Positions 50,241-61,124 of a DNA stretch of 64,000 bases are shown piece after piece. Source of the DNA: Otatea glauca (Eukaryota; Streptophyta; Magnoliopsida; Poales; Poaceae); contig CM070722.1 of assembly GCA_036346275.1 (NCBI GenBank), forward strand, positions 20,669,336 to 20,733,335, read 5' to 3'. A program made the position numbers and the translations under genes. Position 1 is the stretch's first letter; the number at the start of each line of letters is the position of its first letter. The notes beneath the pieces are model-generated. The model did not search any database, was not told the origin of the DNA, and was given only the letters and a program-made list of their open reading frames with translations.

Positions 50241-51695
50241 GTGGAAAGGAAGAACAAGACCCTGGTAGAGATGGCCAAGATGATGCTAGACGAGTACAAT
50301 ACTCCTATGAAGTTTTGGGCTGAGGTTATAGCTACTGCTTGCCATGGTTCTAATCGTGTATTCTTCAGTGCACATTTGCACCGCACTTCTTACGAGCTGA
50401 GGTATGGGCGAAAGCCTAGTGTTTCTCATTTTCGTGTGTTTGGTTGCAAGTGTTTTATTTTGAAGTTTGGTAACCTGAATAAGTTTGAGTCTCATTCTTA
50501 TGATGGTATATTTCTGGGTTATTCGACTTCTTCTCGTAGTTATAGGGTCTGGAGTTGCGATGCGCATAGGATCATAGAGACCTATGAAGTGACCTTTGAT
50601 GAGGTTAGCCCAGGAGTTAGACCTGACATTTCAAGCTCTTCTTCGTCCTCCGAGAGCATCTTTGTAGAGGATGAGGATGATGGAGATGATGGTGTTCCAC
50701 CTGATCTAGTCCCCTCTACACCTGAAGTGCCTCCTTTTTCCATTTCTGTACCTCAGGAAGGTCAGCCCTTGCCTTCTGACTCTCATGTAGCTAGTGGCTC
50801 TGCTCCTACCTGTTCTGTGCATGAGGTAGAGGCCACTTATGCTTCTGGACCTCCTCGTCATATTCAGCATTCTCATCCACCTGATCAGATCATCGGCGAT
50901 CAGTTTGAGCGAGTCACTCGCTCAAAATCAAGTTTGTCCAGTTTCTGCCTTCACTCTACCTTTGTTGCCACGTTTGAGCTGAAGGATGTGACTCATGCAT
51001 TATCTGACGAGTCTTGGACTAATGATATGCATGGGGAACTTGAAAACTTCGAGAGGAACAAAGTCTGGCAGCTTGTAGAATGTCCATCTAGTCATAATGT
51101 CATTGGGACCAAGTGGGTGTTCAAAAACAAGCAGAGTGAGGATGGGGTTGTCATTCGCAACAAGGCTAGGCTAGTTGCACAGGGCTTTTCTCAGGTTGAG
51201 GGTCTTGACTTTGAGGAGACCTTTGCCCCTGTAGCTAGACTAGAGGCTATTAGGATCATGCTTGCATTCTCTGCATCCCGGGGCTTCAAGCTCTATCAAA
51301 TGGATGTCAAGAGTGCATTCCTTAATGGCTATATTGATGCATTCCTTAATGGCTATATTGAGGAAGAGGTTTATGTCAAACAACCTCCAGGATTTGAGAA
51401 CCTCAAGTTTTCGAGTCATGTATACAAGCTTTCCAAAGCTCTGTATGGACTCAAGCAGGCCCCCAGAGCATGGTATGAGAGGCTCAAGTCTTATCTTCTC
51501 AACCATGACTTCAAAATGGGCATAGTAGACAAGACTCTGTTCATCAAACACCATGAGTCGCATTTTCTTCTCGTCCAGATTTATGTGGACAATATCATTT
51601 TTGGTGGCTCATCTCATTCGGTTGTGTCTCAGTTTTCTGAGGTAATGAGCATAGAGTTTCTTCTGGGTGATATTGGGCTTGTTTTCCTGAGTTGA
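50241..51695 (+). pseudogene. pol: Integrase C-terminus and truncated reverse transcriptase of Sirevirus C
   Basis: A 484-residue open frame. It starts in the integrase core (VERKNKTLVEMAKMMLDEYNTPMKFWAEV, catalytic Glu), then the integrase tail (SYELRYGRKPSVSHFRVFGCKCFILKFGN...GIFLGYSTSSRSYRVWSC), a Ser/Pro/Asp-rich linker, and RT: GTKWVFKNK, LDFEETFAPVARLEAIRIMLAF, MDVKSAFLNGYI. An 8-residue tandem duplication (51315-51362) lies in this last motif. The active site is YVDN rather than YVDD (51582-51593). The frame ends MSIEFLLGDIGLVFLS at a deletion that removes the rest of RT and all RNase H. Confidence 0.92.
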
Positions 51696-53495
51696 GTTCA
51701 CTCACTTAGACTTTTGGCCTGTTTTGCATGGACCTCTTATCGTGTGCTTTAGGTTGCTATCATGCGTGATTAGCTGTTCTCTCTTCTCTCTAGGTTGAGG
51801 TCCCTCACAGTCCTATAAGTCTAGCAGGTGTTGGGCCTCTTCGGTAGATAGGGTCTGTGTGCACTCCTTAGTTGGGATCTAGAGTCAGCTTCCCTATGTC
51901 AATCACTGGGGAAGCTAAGAGCGAATATGAGCCGTAGTGAGTCTCTTCTAACTTATCTATGCTCTATAGCCATCCAGTTTGCAGTTTCTCGACTTCTTCT
52001 CCTCATTCTGTCTTTCTGGTTGTTTTTTAGTTCATTTGGGTTTTTCTTATGCCTAATCTTGATAATAACTCAACTTTAACAAGATTTGAGCATAAATTGA
52101 TTTACTTGTTGAGGGGGAGCTTGAGAATCTGTTCATGCATTGCATATAGACTATATTTTATGTTTTGTGAGCTTTATCTATTATGCAAATGATTTAATCT
52201 TCATGCAAAACACCATGCTACATCTTTTGAAGAAAGTCACTAGCTTAGATCTGTCCAAGTTCATTTATTATGATAAGCTTGTTAAAATTTGAAAATTTAA
52301 AGCTTTGAATGAAAACTTGATGAAACATGTTGCTTTTACTTGCTAGGTTTCTTCTCTAGAGTTTATGCCATGATTTGAGAAATTTTGGAGTTCTCTAGAG
52401 TCCCTGTAGCAACTTGGGTGAAACTAGTTTGATCCATACTAGAGTCCTTCAAATCGCTCATATATGCATAAAATGAAAAACAAGAAAAATTGACTCGGTT
52501 TGTGCAAAATTGATCTCAACACTTTATATTCACAAGACTGCTTCCCATTGCACTTGGGATGAACTTGGAATTTATTGTGTATGACCAAGATCATTCTCTT
52601 AAGAGTTCCTCTTGAGATGATCGACAATGGCTTGAGTCAATCACTTGAAAAATGCAAATAAAGAAAACATATGTGGGTAAAGAATGCAAATTATGTCAAA
52701 CATTTGCACCCCGCTATGTCATTTAAAGTGTTCAAACCAAAATTTGCATCAAATAAAAATGAGCTCGAAGGACCTTGTATGCACTTCTAGATTCCCCAAA
52801 GTGTTGAGTAGGTTGAACTCTATGTTCTCCAATTGATCCTATGAGTGGTTTTACTTCTAGCTTTGAAACTTTTGCTAAGTTTTGCACTTGTCAAATCTTT
52901 CTAGAATGCAATATTGAAAACTAAGCTTTTCCACAAAATGTATTGATCTTGGACATGTCTTAGTTTTGTCATAATCTAAAATTTATGAGCTTGGTGTTAT
53001 ATCTTGTCATTATAATCAATTGGATAATCTTCAAAGCTCTTTAGATTGCATTTCATGCATACATGTTGAGAAAGGGGGAGAAAATATGAAATCTTGATGC
53101 CTATATTGTAAAAAGGGGGAGAAAACGTAGAAAAGGCATCATTAAAAAGATAAAAATGTGAATGCTTATTTGGTTATTATGATCTTTGTAAAACTTTGCT
53201 ACTTCTTTTGGATCATAATCTCATAATCACATTTGACATGTATGGTTGGATTTTAGAGTTTTTGTGGAAAACTTGCTCTTTCTTGAAATTAAATTCAAAA
53301 TCCAAATCTTCCTTCTGGAATTTAAGCTCCAAAATCCTCTTCATCAACTTGGTCATGGTTCTAATTTTTTATCTTTGGACCAAGCTTGACTTTAAGTTTG
53401 ATTTTGCAACTAGAAATTGCTTTCTTCTTATCTTTTTCAAACTCAAAACATTTGCTTTTTGTTGTGTTTGTCAATATACTCATCAAGGGGGAGAT
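51696..53495 (+). other. 3' non-coding region of Sirevirus C with multiple polypurine tracts
   Basis: It aligns with 3080-4848 of A. Purine tracts GAGGGGGAG (52111-52119), AAAGGGGGAG (53071-53080), AAAAGGGGGAGA (53111-53122) and the one next to the LTR (about 53483-53494) lie at matching places. No env-like ORF is visible. Short ORFs here (for example 53196-53498) are Phe/Leu-rich by-products of A/T-rich sequence. Confidence 0.78.
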
Positions 53496-55171
53496 TGAAG
53501 GACCATGTGGATGTCCATCCATGTTTGTGATCAGTATTTGACTTTATTTGAGCAAGATGTGCTCAGGTTTGAGTTTGATTTAAATTGGAATTTGATGCAA
53601 TTTGAGCCTTCTCCTGTTTTTGTGGTAGCACCGGCCAGAACGAACAAAGATGAATTTCAAAGTGTGGAATTTGATGAATCTATTGCATATCATTGTGGGA
53701 ATTGCTATGTGAGGTATTTCCTTGTTTTTGATGGTTGCAGGACGAAGGTGCTAGGTCTTGGTGAGGCTAAGGATGGTCGGGACAAGGCGAGGAGCGTCGG
53801 AGGTTCATACGGTCGGGGATCGGCGGAAGATGATCAGACGGAGTCGTGGCAAGCCGTGAAGACAAGGAACAGATGAGATGCTAGCTAGACGCTACGTGGA
53901 TCAATGAGGACCATTGGATCTTGGTCTAGTTGATAGGTTAGCGGGTCTAGTTAGTGTGCTTTGAGAACCGTGCAAGAAAACACATTATGTGTTGTGGGTT
54001 TTGGGTGAACCCTTGCATGGCTGGTTGAGTGGGTAAATCCTAGCCCTTGATAGATGCTCTAGGGTTTAGAGGCTCATCCAAGAGTGGTAGGTGGCCCAAG
54101 AGTTGTATAAATAGGGGTGGAGGGGTAGCCTCCCTCCCTTGAAGGTTTGAGTTGCTCCTTTGAGCTTTGCCCACATCAAGTGTGGATTTGTAAAACTTTC
54201 ATCCAGAAAATACAAAAAATTTCTTTACCTTATTGTGAATTTAAATTGTGCATTACATTATGTCTTTACTTTACGCAATTTAAATTCAGCATTTACTTTC
54301 CCGCATTTACATTCTCGCAATTTACTTTCTCGCAATTTGGATTTGCCTCCCCTCCTTCTAAATGCTATTCTTCTAGGATGTCTTGAGGGTGTTCATTTGG
54401 TTTTTGCATCTTTCTTGCACCCTAGGATAGACTAGAGATCAAGTTTTTATCGAATTGCAAATCTGTCCAGAACTTGTTCTTCACGCAGAAGTCAGTTTTT
54501 GACTTTTATAGAAATAAAGAAAAATCCTTTATAAGTGATTTTGTTGGAGAAGGTGTGCGACTCATATATCCATCTCTGAAAAAATTTGTGAGTCCACTGG
54601 TTACACCGTTTGAGCTCTATGAAAACCGAGCCTCAAACATTCTCATCGAAGTTCCTGATTGTCTGTAATGCTTGATTTTTCATGTTTCTTATACAAAGAT
54701 TTTTGAGGAGATTTTTGGTGGACTGTTTCAGGACTCAACTTCTCACAGGGATAAAAATTGCCAAAAATGTTAGAGCAACAGAAACTCACCAATCACCTAC
54801 TCCAATTGAGGATAATTCCTGGAAAATCTGCTTTTACTTTTCTGGAAAAAGACTTTGGAGTTTTAGCTTTATCTCTTTTAGAAAAGTAGTCTTTGAATTG
54901 ATTGCACTTTGTTTGGATACTTTACAACCAGGATTGTAATTAAAAAATCTCTCACATGATTCATGGTTCTCATCCATGTAAGCTAGGGGTACACATAGTT
55001 GTCTAATTGTTCGGGTTTTGGGGGTGTGCGAATCTGAGAAGCACTAGTTTAAAGGAAAATCTTTGGGTGTTTCAGATTTTTATTGCGAGATTGTTTGGAG
55101 TACTTTGAGTAGGGGAAAATTTTATTTGGGATTATTCACCCCCCCTTATGATCGCCATTTCGATCCTCCAC
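53496..55171 (+). repeat. 3' LTR of Sirevirus C
   Basis: It starts TGAAGGACCATGTGGATG after the purine tract and ends TTCGATCCTCCA. It is 1676 bp long and full length. TATAAATAG at 54106-54114; A/T repeat block about 54235-54345. It is followed by CCCAG, which should be the target duplication; the left copy cannot be checked because the 5' LTR is truncated. Confidence 0.93.
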
Positions 55172-55193
55172 CCAGACTTTGAGTGTTCCTAAC
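55172..55193 (+). repeat. 22-bp remnant of another Sirevirus gag (insertion target of C and J)
   Basis: CCCAGACTTTGAGTGTTCCTAA matches A at 433-454 and C at 48876-48897, apart from one or two bases. It is gag sequence of the same family, downstream of the second zinc knuckle. C inserted at its left edge and the CACTA element at its right edge, within CCTAA/GG. Confidence 0.85.
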
Positions 55194-55208
55194 ACTACTA
55201 CAGAATTG
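55194..55208 (+). repeat. Left terminal inverted repeat of CACTA element J
   Basis: CACTACTACAGAATT is a standard CACTA-type terminal repeat, recognised by the transposase complex. The right end (expected to end TGTAGTAGTG) is not seen within the window. Confidence 0.88.
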
Positions 55209-55830
55209 TACTTCAGAATCGGTTCTTTTTTGTCATTACAATCGGTTCAAGTGGCGTCTGAAGTCTTTGGATAGTGATGAGGTGGAGTTATCACGATCGG
55301 TTTTACCCGATTGTGATAAATCCTCATTAGAATCGGTTCTTAGATCAAACCGATTCGATGAACACATTATCACAATCGGTTTTTCTAATAACCGATTACG
55401 ATAAAGGTCATCGAATCGGTTCTTAAAAAAAGCGATTACGATGACCTCATTAGAATCGGTTCTTTTGCGAACCGATTACGATAACCACGTTATCGTAATC
55501 GGTTTCGCAAAAGAACCGATTCTAATGAGTCATCGAATCGCTTCCTTTAAAAATCGATTCGATGACCCCTCATTAGAATCGGTTCTTTTGTAGAACCGAT
55601 TCTGATAACCACGTTATCAGAATCGGTTCCGAAAAAGAACCGATACTAATGAGGGGGTCATCAGAATCGCTTCCTTTAAAGAACCGATTCTGATAATGTA
55701 TCATCACAATTGCTTTATTCCAAGAACCGATTGTAATGGTATGGTTATCACTATCGCTTCCGTAAAAGAACCGATTCTACTAATGTGGTCATCACAATCG
55801 CTTTCTTAAAAGAACCGATTCTGATGACCC
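55209..55830 (+). repeat. Subterminal hairpin array of element J
   Basis: About fourteen imperfect palindromes are packed end to end. The usual unit is GAATCGGTTCTTTT...GAACCGATTCTGAT, with 8-10 bp arms and a spacer of 4-9 bases, joined by GAC/GAGG linkers. Some arms read AATCGCTTC. In CACTA elements such subterminal motifs bind the TnpA-type protein and bring the ends together; that function is taken from the family. Confidence 0.9.
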
Positions 55831-56500
55831 TCATGGGGGTGTTTCAATTTTGCATATTATCCAAAATAACACACATATTAACATTGGGCATATATATATC
55901 ACATTGACAATACATAACACAGAATGCACATATCACATTCACAGAACACGAATACGTAAATTGCAATACATATAGCCCATTCGTTCACAACATACAAACA
56001 CAAACATGCTTAACAATCAGTACACGTGCATATATATCACATTGACATATACAATTAATATTGTTTCCATATGGACTAGTAGGGCGCTTGGGATCTCTAA
56101 ACCTACCGTCCTCCGATATAACTTCTAACCAGATACCATTGGCATAAGTGATCTAAGTAAATTGTTGAGTGCTTTCCTGTCTAAGCTCTTCTGGGGGATA
56201 TTGATCTTCTGCAAAACATAAATGAGTGCATGAATTTAAGTTTCAAAATTTGTATGTGAAAGGCTAAGTATGCATGTACATATACCTTAGGAAAAAGGTG
56301 TGAGCCGACGACCACAACCAACATGTGTTGCATGACATAGAAGCCGCATACAGTCATCGTTGCCTGTTGATGACAACGTGAAGAGAAAAAGAAATTAACA
56401 CACGAAGATTAGATGTCAAAATATTAAGCGTATATATGCTAGGCACTTGTACCGTGAATTTCTTATACTCCAAATGTCTTGCCCTTTTTGTTATTGTGTG
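55831..56500 (-). other. 3' flank of element J genes; no gene seen
   Basis: A/T-rich with repeats of CACATATCACATT/ACATATATATCACATTGACA (about 55870-56045), then sequence without recognisable coding. On the minus strand this would be the 3' untranslated region of the second gene. Confidence 0.5.
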
Positions 56501-57310
56501 ACCCTCCTTCATCGACATAGTCGAGAAACCCCTACATATATTGGAGAGATGCCATTGAGTAAAAAAATATAGTTAAATTCATAAAGTGTTAGGTTACGGT
56601 AATGTACTTATACGCAAAGGACACTTGATCGCGTGAGGCCATCGGTCTCTTCTTGATTGAGTTAAAAATATAGATCGTGTTTTCACTCGGAGCGAGGACG
56701 AGTAGAACCCAATGGTTGCTTATTAAATGGAATGTAGTGCAAGGAAATAAGTTCGCATACGGTTTAAGTGCGTACAAGTAATTGAAGGGTTTGTACTACT
56801 TACTCCTCGTGGTGCGGTATTACAACGAAGTCCGCCGTCGACTCGTTATGCAATACCCTCTTGGCGTAGCCGACAACAAACACGGATGTATCCTAGCCGT
56901 GATCGCAGACACTAGCTCGGGTCGATGAACCCAACTTGGTTTAGATTAAATCACGGCTCATTGTCTCATTGCCACGCAACTCGTGTTGATATTAGAAAAC
57001 ATAATGCAAAATCCTATAAAAGTCGTCACTCATGTTGTATGGTGCGATACTCATAGCGTCAAGATCGTAAAGTAGAAATATCGACGGCTTTTAATTGGTA
57101 CACAAGCAGATCCTCAAAGCGGCGGGAATATCCCATTCTCGTCACGGTGGAAATGTACCCTTTATACATCACATTGAAGTCAACTCGGCGCTCTTCCTCA
57201 TTCACCTTATCAATATACCATCCATGGAGCTTGCGAGTCCACCGCCTAGACCATTTAGTTCGTTGGATGCAAGCGGGGGCTTTCCATGTCGTAGGCCTTA
57301 AAATCATAAG
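56501..57310 (-). pseudogene. Ulp1-protease-like segment of element J (degenerate)
   Basis: On the minus strand 56777-56589 reads FHLISNHWVLLVLAPSENTIYIFNSIKKRPM, which resembles the catalytic region of plant Ulp1-type (C48) cysteine proteases, typically HW-L-V(I/L)-xxxxxVxV-(F/Y)DS. The His of HWVLLV is present; the Asp usually found in FDS is Asn (FNS). Upstream (57307-57059) a frame gives RKLHGWYIDKVNEEERRVDFNVMYKGYISTVTRMGYSRRFEDLLVYQ, interrupted by stops before the HWVLL block. Ulp1-like domains carried by CACTA elements are known in grasses. They cleave SUMO-type conjugates; a role here is not known. Confidence 0.6.
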
Positions 57311-58491
57311 GGATGTCGTGGCTGTCTTGACTTTTCTTTACGGGCGAAGGAGTCTTGAGGTGAGGGTAGTTGGCTTTTCAAGTACCTCAAGGGGCTTTGT
57401 GGCCTTTACCGACTTTGCCTTCTTGGCGGAAGGAGTCTCAGAGGCCTCTTGTGGTTACTGTTGGTGTCGTGCTTGTCCTTTTACACGTGAGCTCTGCACT
57501 CGTGTAGGACTCATCACGGTGGTGGGAGCAGAATCGAGCACGAGTAAGCGCAGTGCGGTAGGAACCTACAAAGCACGCGCATATTTAACTTATTGCGGTA
57601 CTCTTTGGAATGGTAGAGAAGGCGGGGATTTTTACCTTGACCGATCGACACCCGTCGTGGGCCATGATGAGCGACATGCGTGCTTGCGAGAGTGCCGATA
57701 TCTTCGTTGGGGGAACTCGAGCACATGTGATAAGAAGTGTTCGTGGGCGTAGTCCACCGCACCCTCATGTAGCCCTTCCCCAAAGGTGACCATGCGTGTC
57801 GGTCTCCTTGCGGAAATGCAACCTCGCGTGCGACCTCGGCAGAAATCCATCCTCCGTCGGGGTGGTGGTGGCATAGCGAGGGCACGCAAGATGTATGCAA
57901 CTTGAGGAGAAACATTGTGGGAGTTACACTTGTAGATTTAATTTAGGAAAAATTAATTATTACCTTGGATGGGGATCGGTCTTATCATTTTGGAACCACG
58001 GTGCTAGGTCGGGCACTGAGCTTCTCTACAAGAGGTGAGGATTACGGCTCGACTGGGAGATCATCGCCATCATCTCGGACCTCGGCGCTCCTCACATGCC
58101 ATCATCTCAGCCCTTATCTCATCTTCACGTGCCATCATCTCCCCCTCATCTCATCCTTGATCTCCTCCTCGGTTGCTCCTGGCGTCTCCTTGAGCGCTCG
58201 CGCGTGCCTCCCATGATCTTGATCTAGCACTCAAGCGTCATCTTGGAAGTAGGACTTCTTCGTATGCCCGAACTGCGCCGAGCACCGGCCCTTATGATCG
58301 GGCTTCCGATCGCGAGCGACAGGATATCCTTCGACCCTTGGCTCTCGAAGGTCCCTGCTCTTCCATTGGCTTACCTCCTCCCGCAATAGCGAGTGCAATT
58401 AGATCGAAATACAACAAGCTAGGCCAACCGCAATGTACTAAGTCGGATGTCTTACGATGGCGAGGCAGCGTCGCGATGGCGGGGTTTGCGA
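57311..58491 (-). pseudogene. Degenerate link between Ulp1-like and Transposase_24 segments
   Basis: No long frame survives, but the minus strand retains patches such as EEEIKDEMRGEMMAREDEIRAEMMACEERR (about 58190-58080), the Glu/Met/Arg-rich helix that follows Transposase_24 domains in CACTA proteins. Frames at 57889-57514 look coding-like, but I cannot assign them. The plus-strand frame at 57147-57752 is a shadow. Confidence 0.5.
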
Positions 58492-59186
58492 CTACAAGCT
58501 GCCTGTCGGGGTTTTCTTTGTCCTCGCTAATACCCAGTTGCGTGCCCGTTCCTCACATATGTGGGAGTAAGGCATCGTCGTCCCGGAGTTCGCGCACTCC
58601 TCGGCTAGTCGCGCCCACTCTGCCTTCTTCCCCTCATAGCCGCCTGTACCGAGGTGGTGCGGGTGCGTGTTGTGCCTCTGGATAGCGGTATTCCTCTCTC
58701 TTAGCTGCTCTGCCTCGGGCGTACCCTTCGTCGTCGTGAACTCCACCCAAACATCTGTAGTAACGAACGGATACCTCTCGAATGGTGTACGACCTTTCAG
58801 TACGTACTCACTGTGCATGAGGACCCTGAAGTGCCTCAAGGCCCACCCATCCTCTTCATGGTGTACCGTCTCGCGTTGCGTTCATCTTCCTCCTCTATAA
58901 TCCACTTACCCTTAACCTCATCCCACAGTCGATTCTTCTGCTCGGCGCTGACTTCCTTCCTCCAATCCTTAATCGTTATGGGCACTCTCTCTCTCACCAA
59001 TTGACCGAGGAATGAGCAGTATCGCCCCTTGTACTTGGGAGGGCCTGCGGACCCGTGGCATTGAAGTGGAGAACTGCGGTGTTCTCCTGTGGCCCCTTTG
59101 TTCGGTCCTCGGGCCTTCCTCACCTTACTCGGCCTCTCAACATTTGGAACTTGGCTCGCCCCTCGGGAGCACCTTCTACTACTCAT
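58492..59186 (-). pseudogene. Transposase_24 (Ptta/En-Spm) type protein of element J
   Basis: The first frame (59186-58836) reads RKARGPNKGATGEHRSS..., then KYKGRYCSFLGQLVRERVPITIKDWRKEVSAEQKNRLWDEVKGKWII. A one-base shift at about 58840 leads to HFRVLMHSEYVLKGRTPFERYPFVTTDVWVEFTTTKGTPEAEQLRERNTAIQRHNTHPHHLGTGGYEGKKAEWARLAEECANSGTTMPYSHICEERARNWVLAR (58839-58492). This is the plant Ptta/En-Spm transposase family (Pfam Transposase_24), the second protein of CACTA elements, thought to act with TNP2 as a DNA-binding partner. The frameshift makes it inactive as written. Confidence 0.85.
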
Positions 59187-60689
59187 GCGAGGAGGCGGTG
59201 CTCTCTAATTGTGACATTTTGAGTTTTCTAATCGATAAGGTCATATATTTGACATGAGAGAAAGCAATTAGTACCTATTTTGTGAACTTGACAATAAATC
59301 ATGTAAAGCAATAGCTGAATAGATAAGTAATAAGATGTAATTGTTCTAGCATATTTGAAGAGAGTAACAAATGAGCGAGCGATCTTCAAAAAAGTTTATC
59401 TGTTGATCACCTAAATACGTACCAACGATAACCCCTACTCTCTAAATAGGTTTGGTCCTAATCCCATTCGAGGATATGTGGTTCGAGCAAGTTCCTAAGC
59501 CGTTGTACAAGCTGCGAGTAGATTTGGATGACATCTCCTCTTTGTTCTCGGTATCGTCTCGACAACAGGTCAAGAGGGGTGTATACCCGGAGAACACCGT
59601 AGGGAGATGCTACCGAAATCTACTCTGCAGTTGTACAACAGCTCAGGAACTTGCCCGAACCACATATCCTCGAACTGTCCAAAAAACGTGGACAATTCGA
59701 GAATGCTTGCTTATGAATGTGACGAAATGGCATATTCATAAACAAGCACTCTCGAATGGGAGAGCGAGGTTACGCATTTTTAACTCTAACGTAGATCATA
59801 TTACAGTAACAATAATAACATGTAGATCATATTACTGTATTTGCAGTAGATGATGAAAGCATGCATTGTGAAATTTGAACTCAGAAATGTTTGCTCTCAA
59901 ACTTGAATTAGAGAAATAATTTTCTTGTTCTGTAACTTTGTCGTAAGGACAATAATGTACATACTGCAATTCTAGTGTACTTGTACATATTCTCCACTGA
60001 ATGATGCCCAGGCTGAAACCTTCCATATATAATGTGCCGAAACAAGCTTGATTGCCATCAGGAAAGTGCGCAAGGGCTTCCCACAACACATTTATTTCCA
60101 TTTTTTGTTGCTCTCTGCATTTTCCTTGTAATAATCAAGATTGGTTCTTTTTTTCATCAACTATAAGAAGCGGCACTACATCTCTTGGTCATTCTTAAAA
60201 TTTTCCTCCTTAAGTGACAAACTACACAACGCAATTATGCAAGTTGATTATGAAAATTAAAAATTTCTACCACAAGTGCTTGGCATTGTTGGTTATCAAA
60301 CTCTCGATTATGAATCTTGTTTTAGGTAGCGTTAAATAATATATCACTAAAATGGTTACCATTCGCACTTTTGACAATTTGTGTTATGTGTGGGCATGGT
60401 AAAGCGTCTGTAATTTCCACATTACATCTCTGTATGCCCTTAATCTTTGAATAGGAGTTGTGTTTTTCTCGTGTCCCATTCATACGCTAGTGTGAAAGTA
60501 TAACCTTGTGATTGTTCTATACCCTTACAAGTGATCTTTCTACCCTTTAGTGTTACTATTCAAATTCATACTCTATTGCAATAAAATCAACCTGTTTGGA
60601 AGTTATATCTTGCTAGAAACTAGCTTGTTGATTTCATCTTGTGTTACCAATGAGGAACATCAAGCCAACTCACATGAAGAAAGGATGGT
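59187..60689 (-). other. Region between Transposase_24 gene and GC-rich block; no gene identified
   Basis: Mostly A/T-rich. Two moderate frames (59452-59853 plus; 60101-59832 minus) have no motif I recognise. On the minus strand this would be intron or leader of the Transposase_24 gene. A near-palindrome, GTCGAGACGATACCGAGA type, at about 59540-59580 is not convincing as a functional site. Confidence 0.45.
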
Positions 60690-61065
60690 TTAGAAAGTTA
60701 CCGAAGATAGAGCGTCAGTCGCAGGCGTCGGGACAGGCGGCGGTCGTCGAAGGCGGTCGGGGGGCGCCGGGCGGGCGGGCGGCGAGTCGTCGGGGCAGGT
60801 CGGAGGCGTCGGAGTCGGGCGGGTCGGTGGGCGTCGGGAGGAGCGTCGGGGCTGGGGCGGCGGTCGTCGTGGTGGGTCGGAGGGGGGCGGGTGGCGGGCG
60901 GGCGGCGAGTCGTCGGGTAGGTCGGAGGTGCGTCGGGAGTCGGGCGGGTCGACGGGCGTCGGGTGGGGCGTCGGGCGAGGCGGTCGGTCGGGCGAGGCGG
61001 CGGCGGCGCGAGGCGGCGGGCGACGGGTAGGGCGTGGCGCGAGCGGCGGGCGGGGGCGGCTTCGC
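60690..61065. repeat. GC-rich block with CGTCGG/GGCGGG repeats
   Basis: For about 375 bp the sequence is made of variations on GTCGGGCGGG, GGCGTCGG and CGGCGGCG, with strong G/C strand asymmetry (G-rich on plus). Approximate units of 40-150 bp recur, for example GGCGAGTCGTCGGG (60779 and about 60903) and GGAG(G/T)CGTCGG(A/G)GTCGGGCGGGTCG (60800 and 60925). Open frames on both strands are low complexity (Pro/Ala/Arg) and not evidence of a gene. It lies between A/T-rich flanks inside element J. Confidence 0.8.
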
Positions 61066-61124
61066 TAGGTTAATGAGAGTATCTTTGCGCGCGCTGAATC
61101 GACTTAGGGAAATAAATGGCGGGG

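Larger units (their letters stand above)
45203..55171 (+). mobile_element. Sirevirus 'C' (Ty1/copia), nearly full structure with internal deletion
   Basis: 5' LTR (45203-46488, first 392 bp missing), primer-binding site, gag, protease, integrase, partial RT, a 1.8-kb 3' region with purine tracts, and 3' LTR (53496-55171). The immediate 3' flank CCCAGACTTTGAGTG... is gag sequence of the same family, so C integrated into a relative. C retains the integrase lost in A and has lost the RNase H that A retains. Confidence 0.92.

Noticed and set aside
57147..57752. 201-residue plus-strand frame
   Set aside because: It is antisense to the degenerate minus-strand CACTA gene (the Ulp1-like and linker parts) and has no recognisable motif; considered a shadow.
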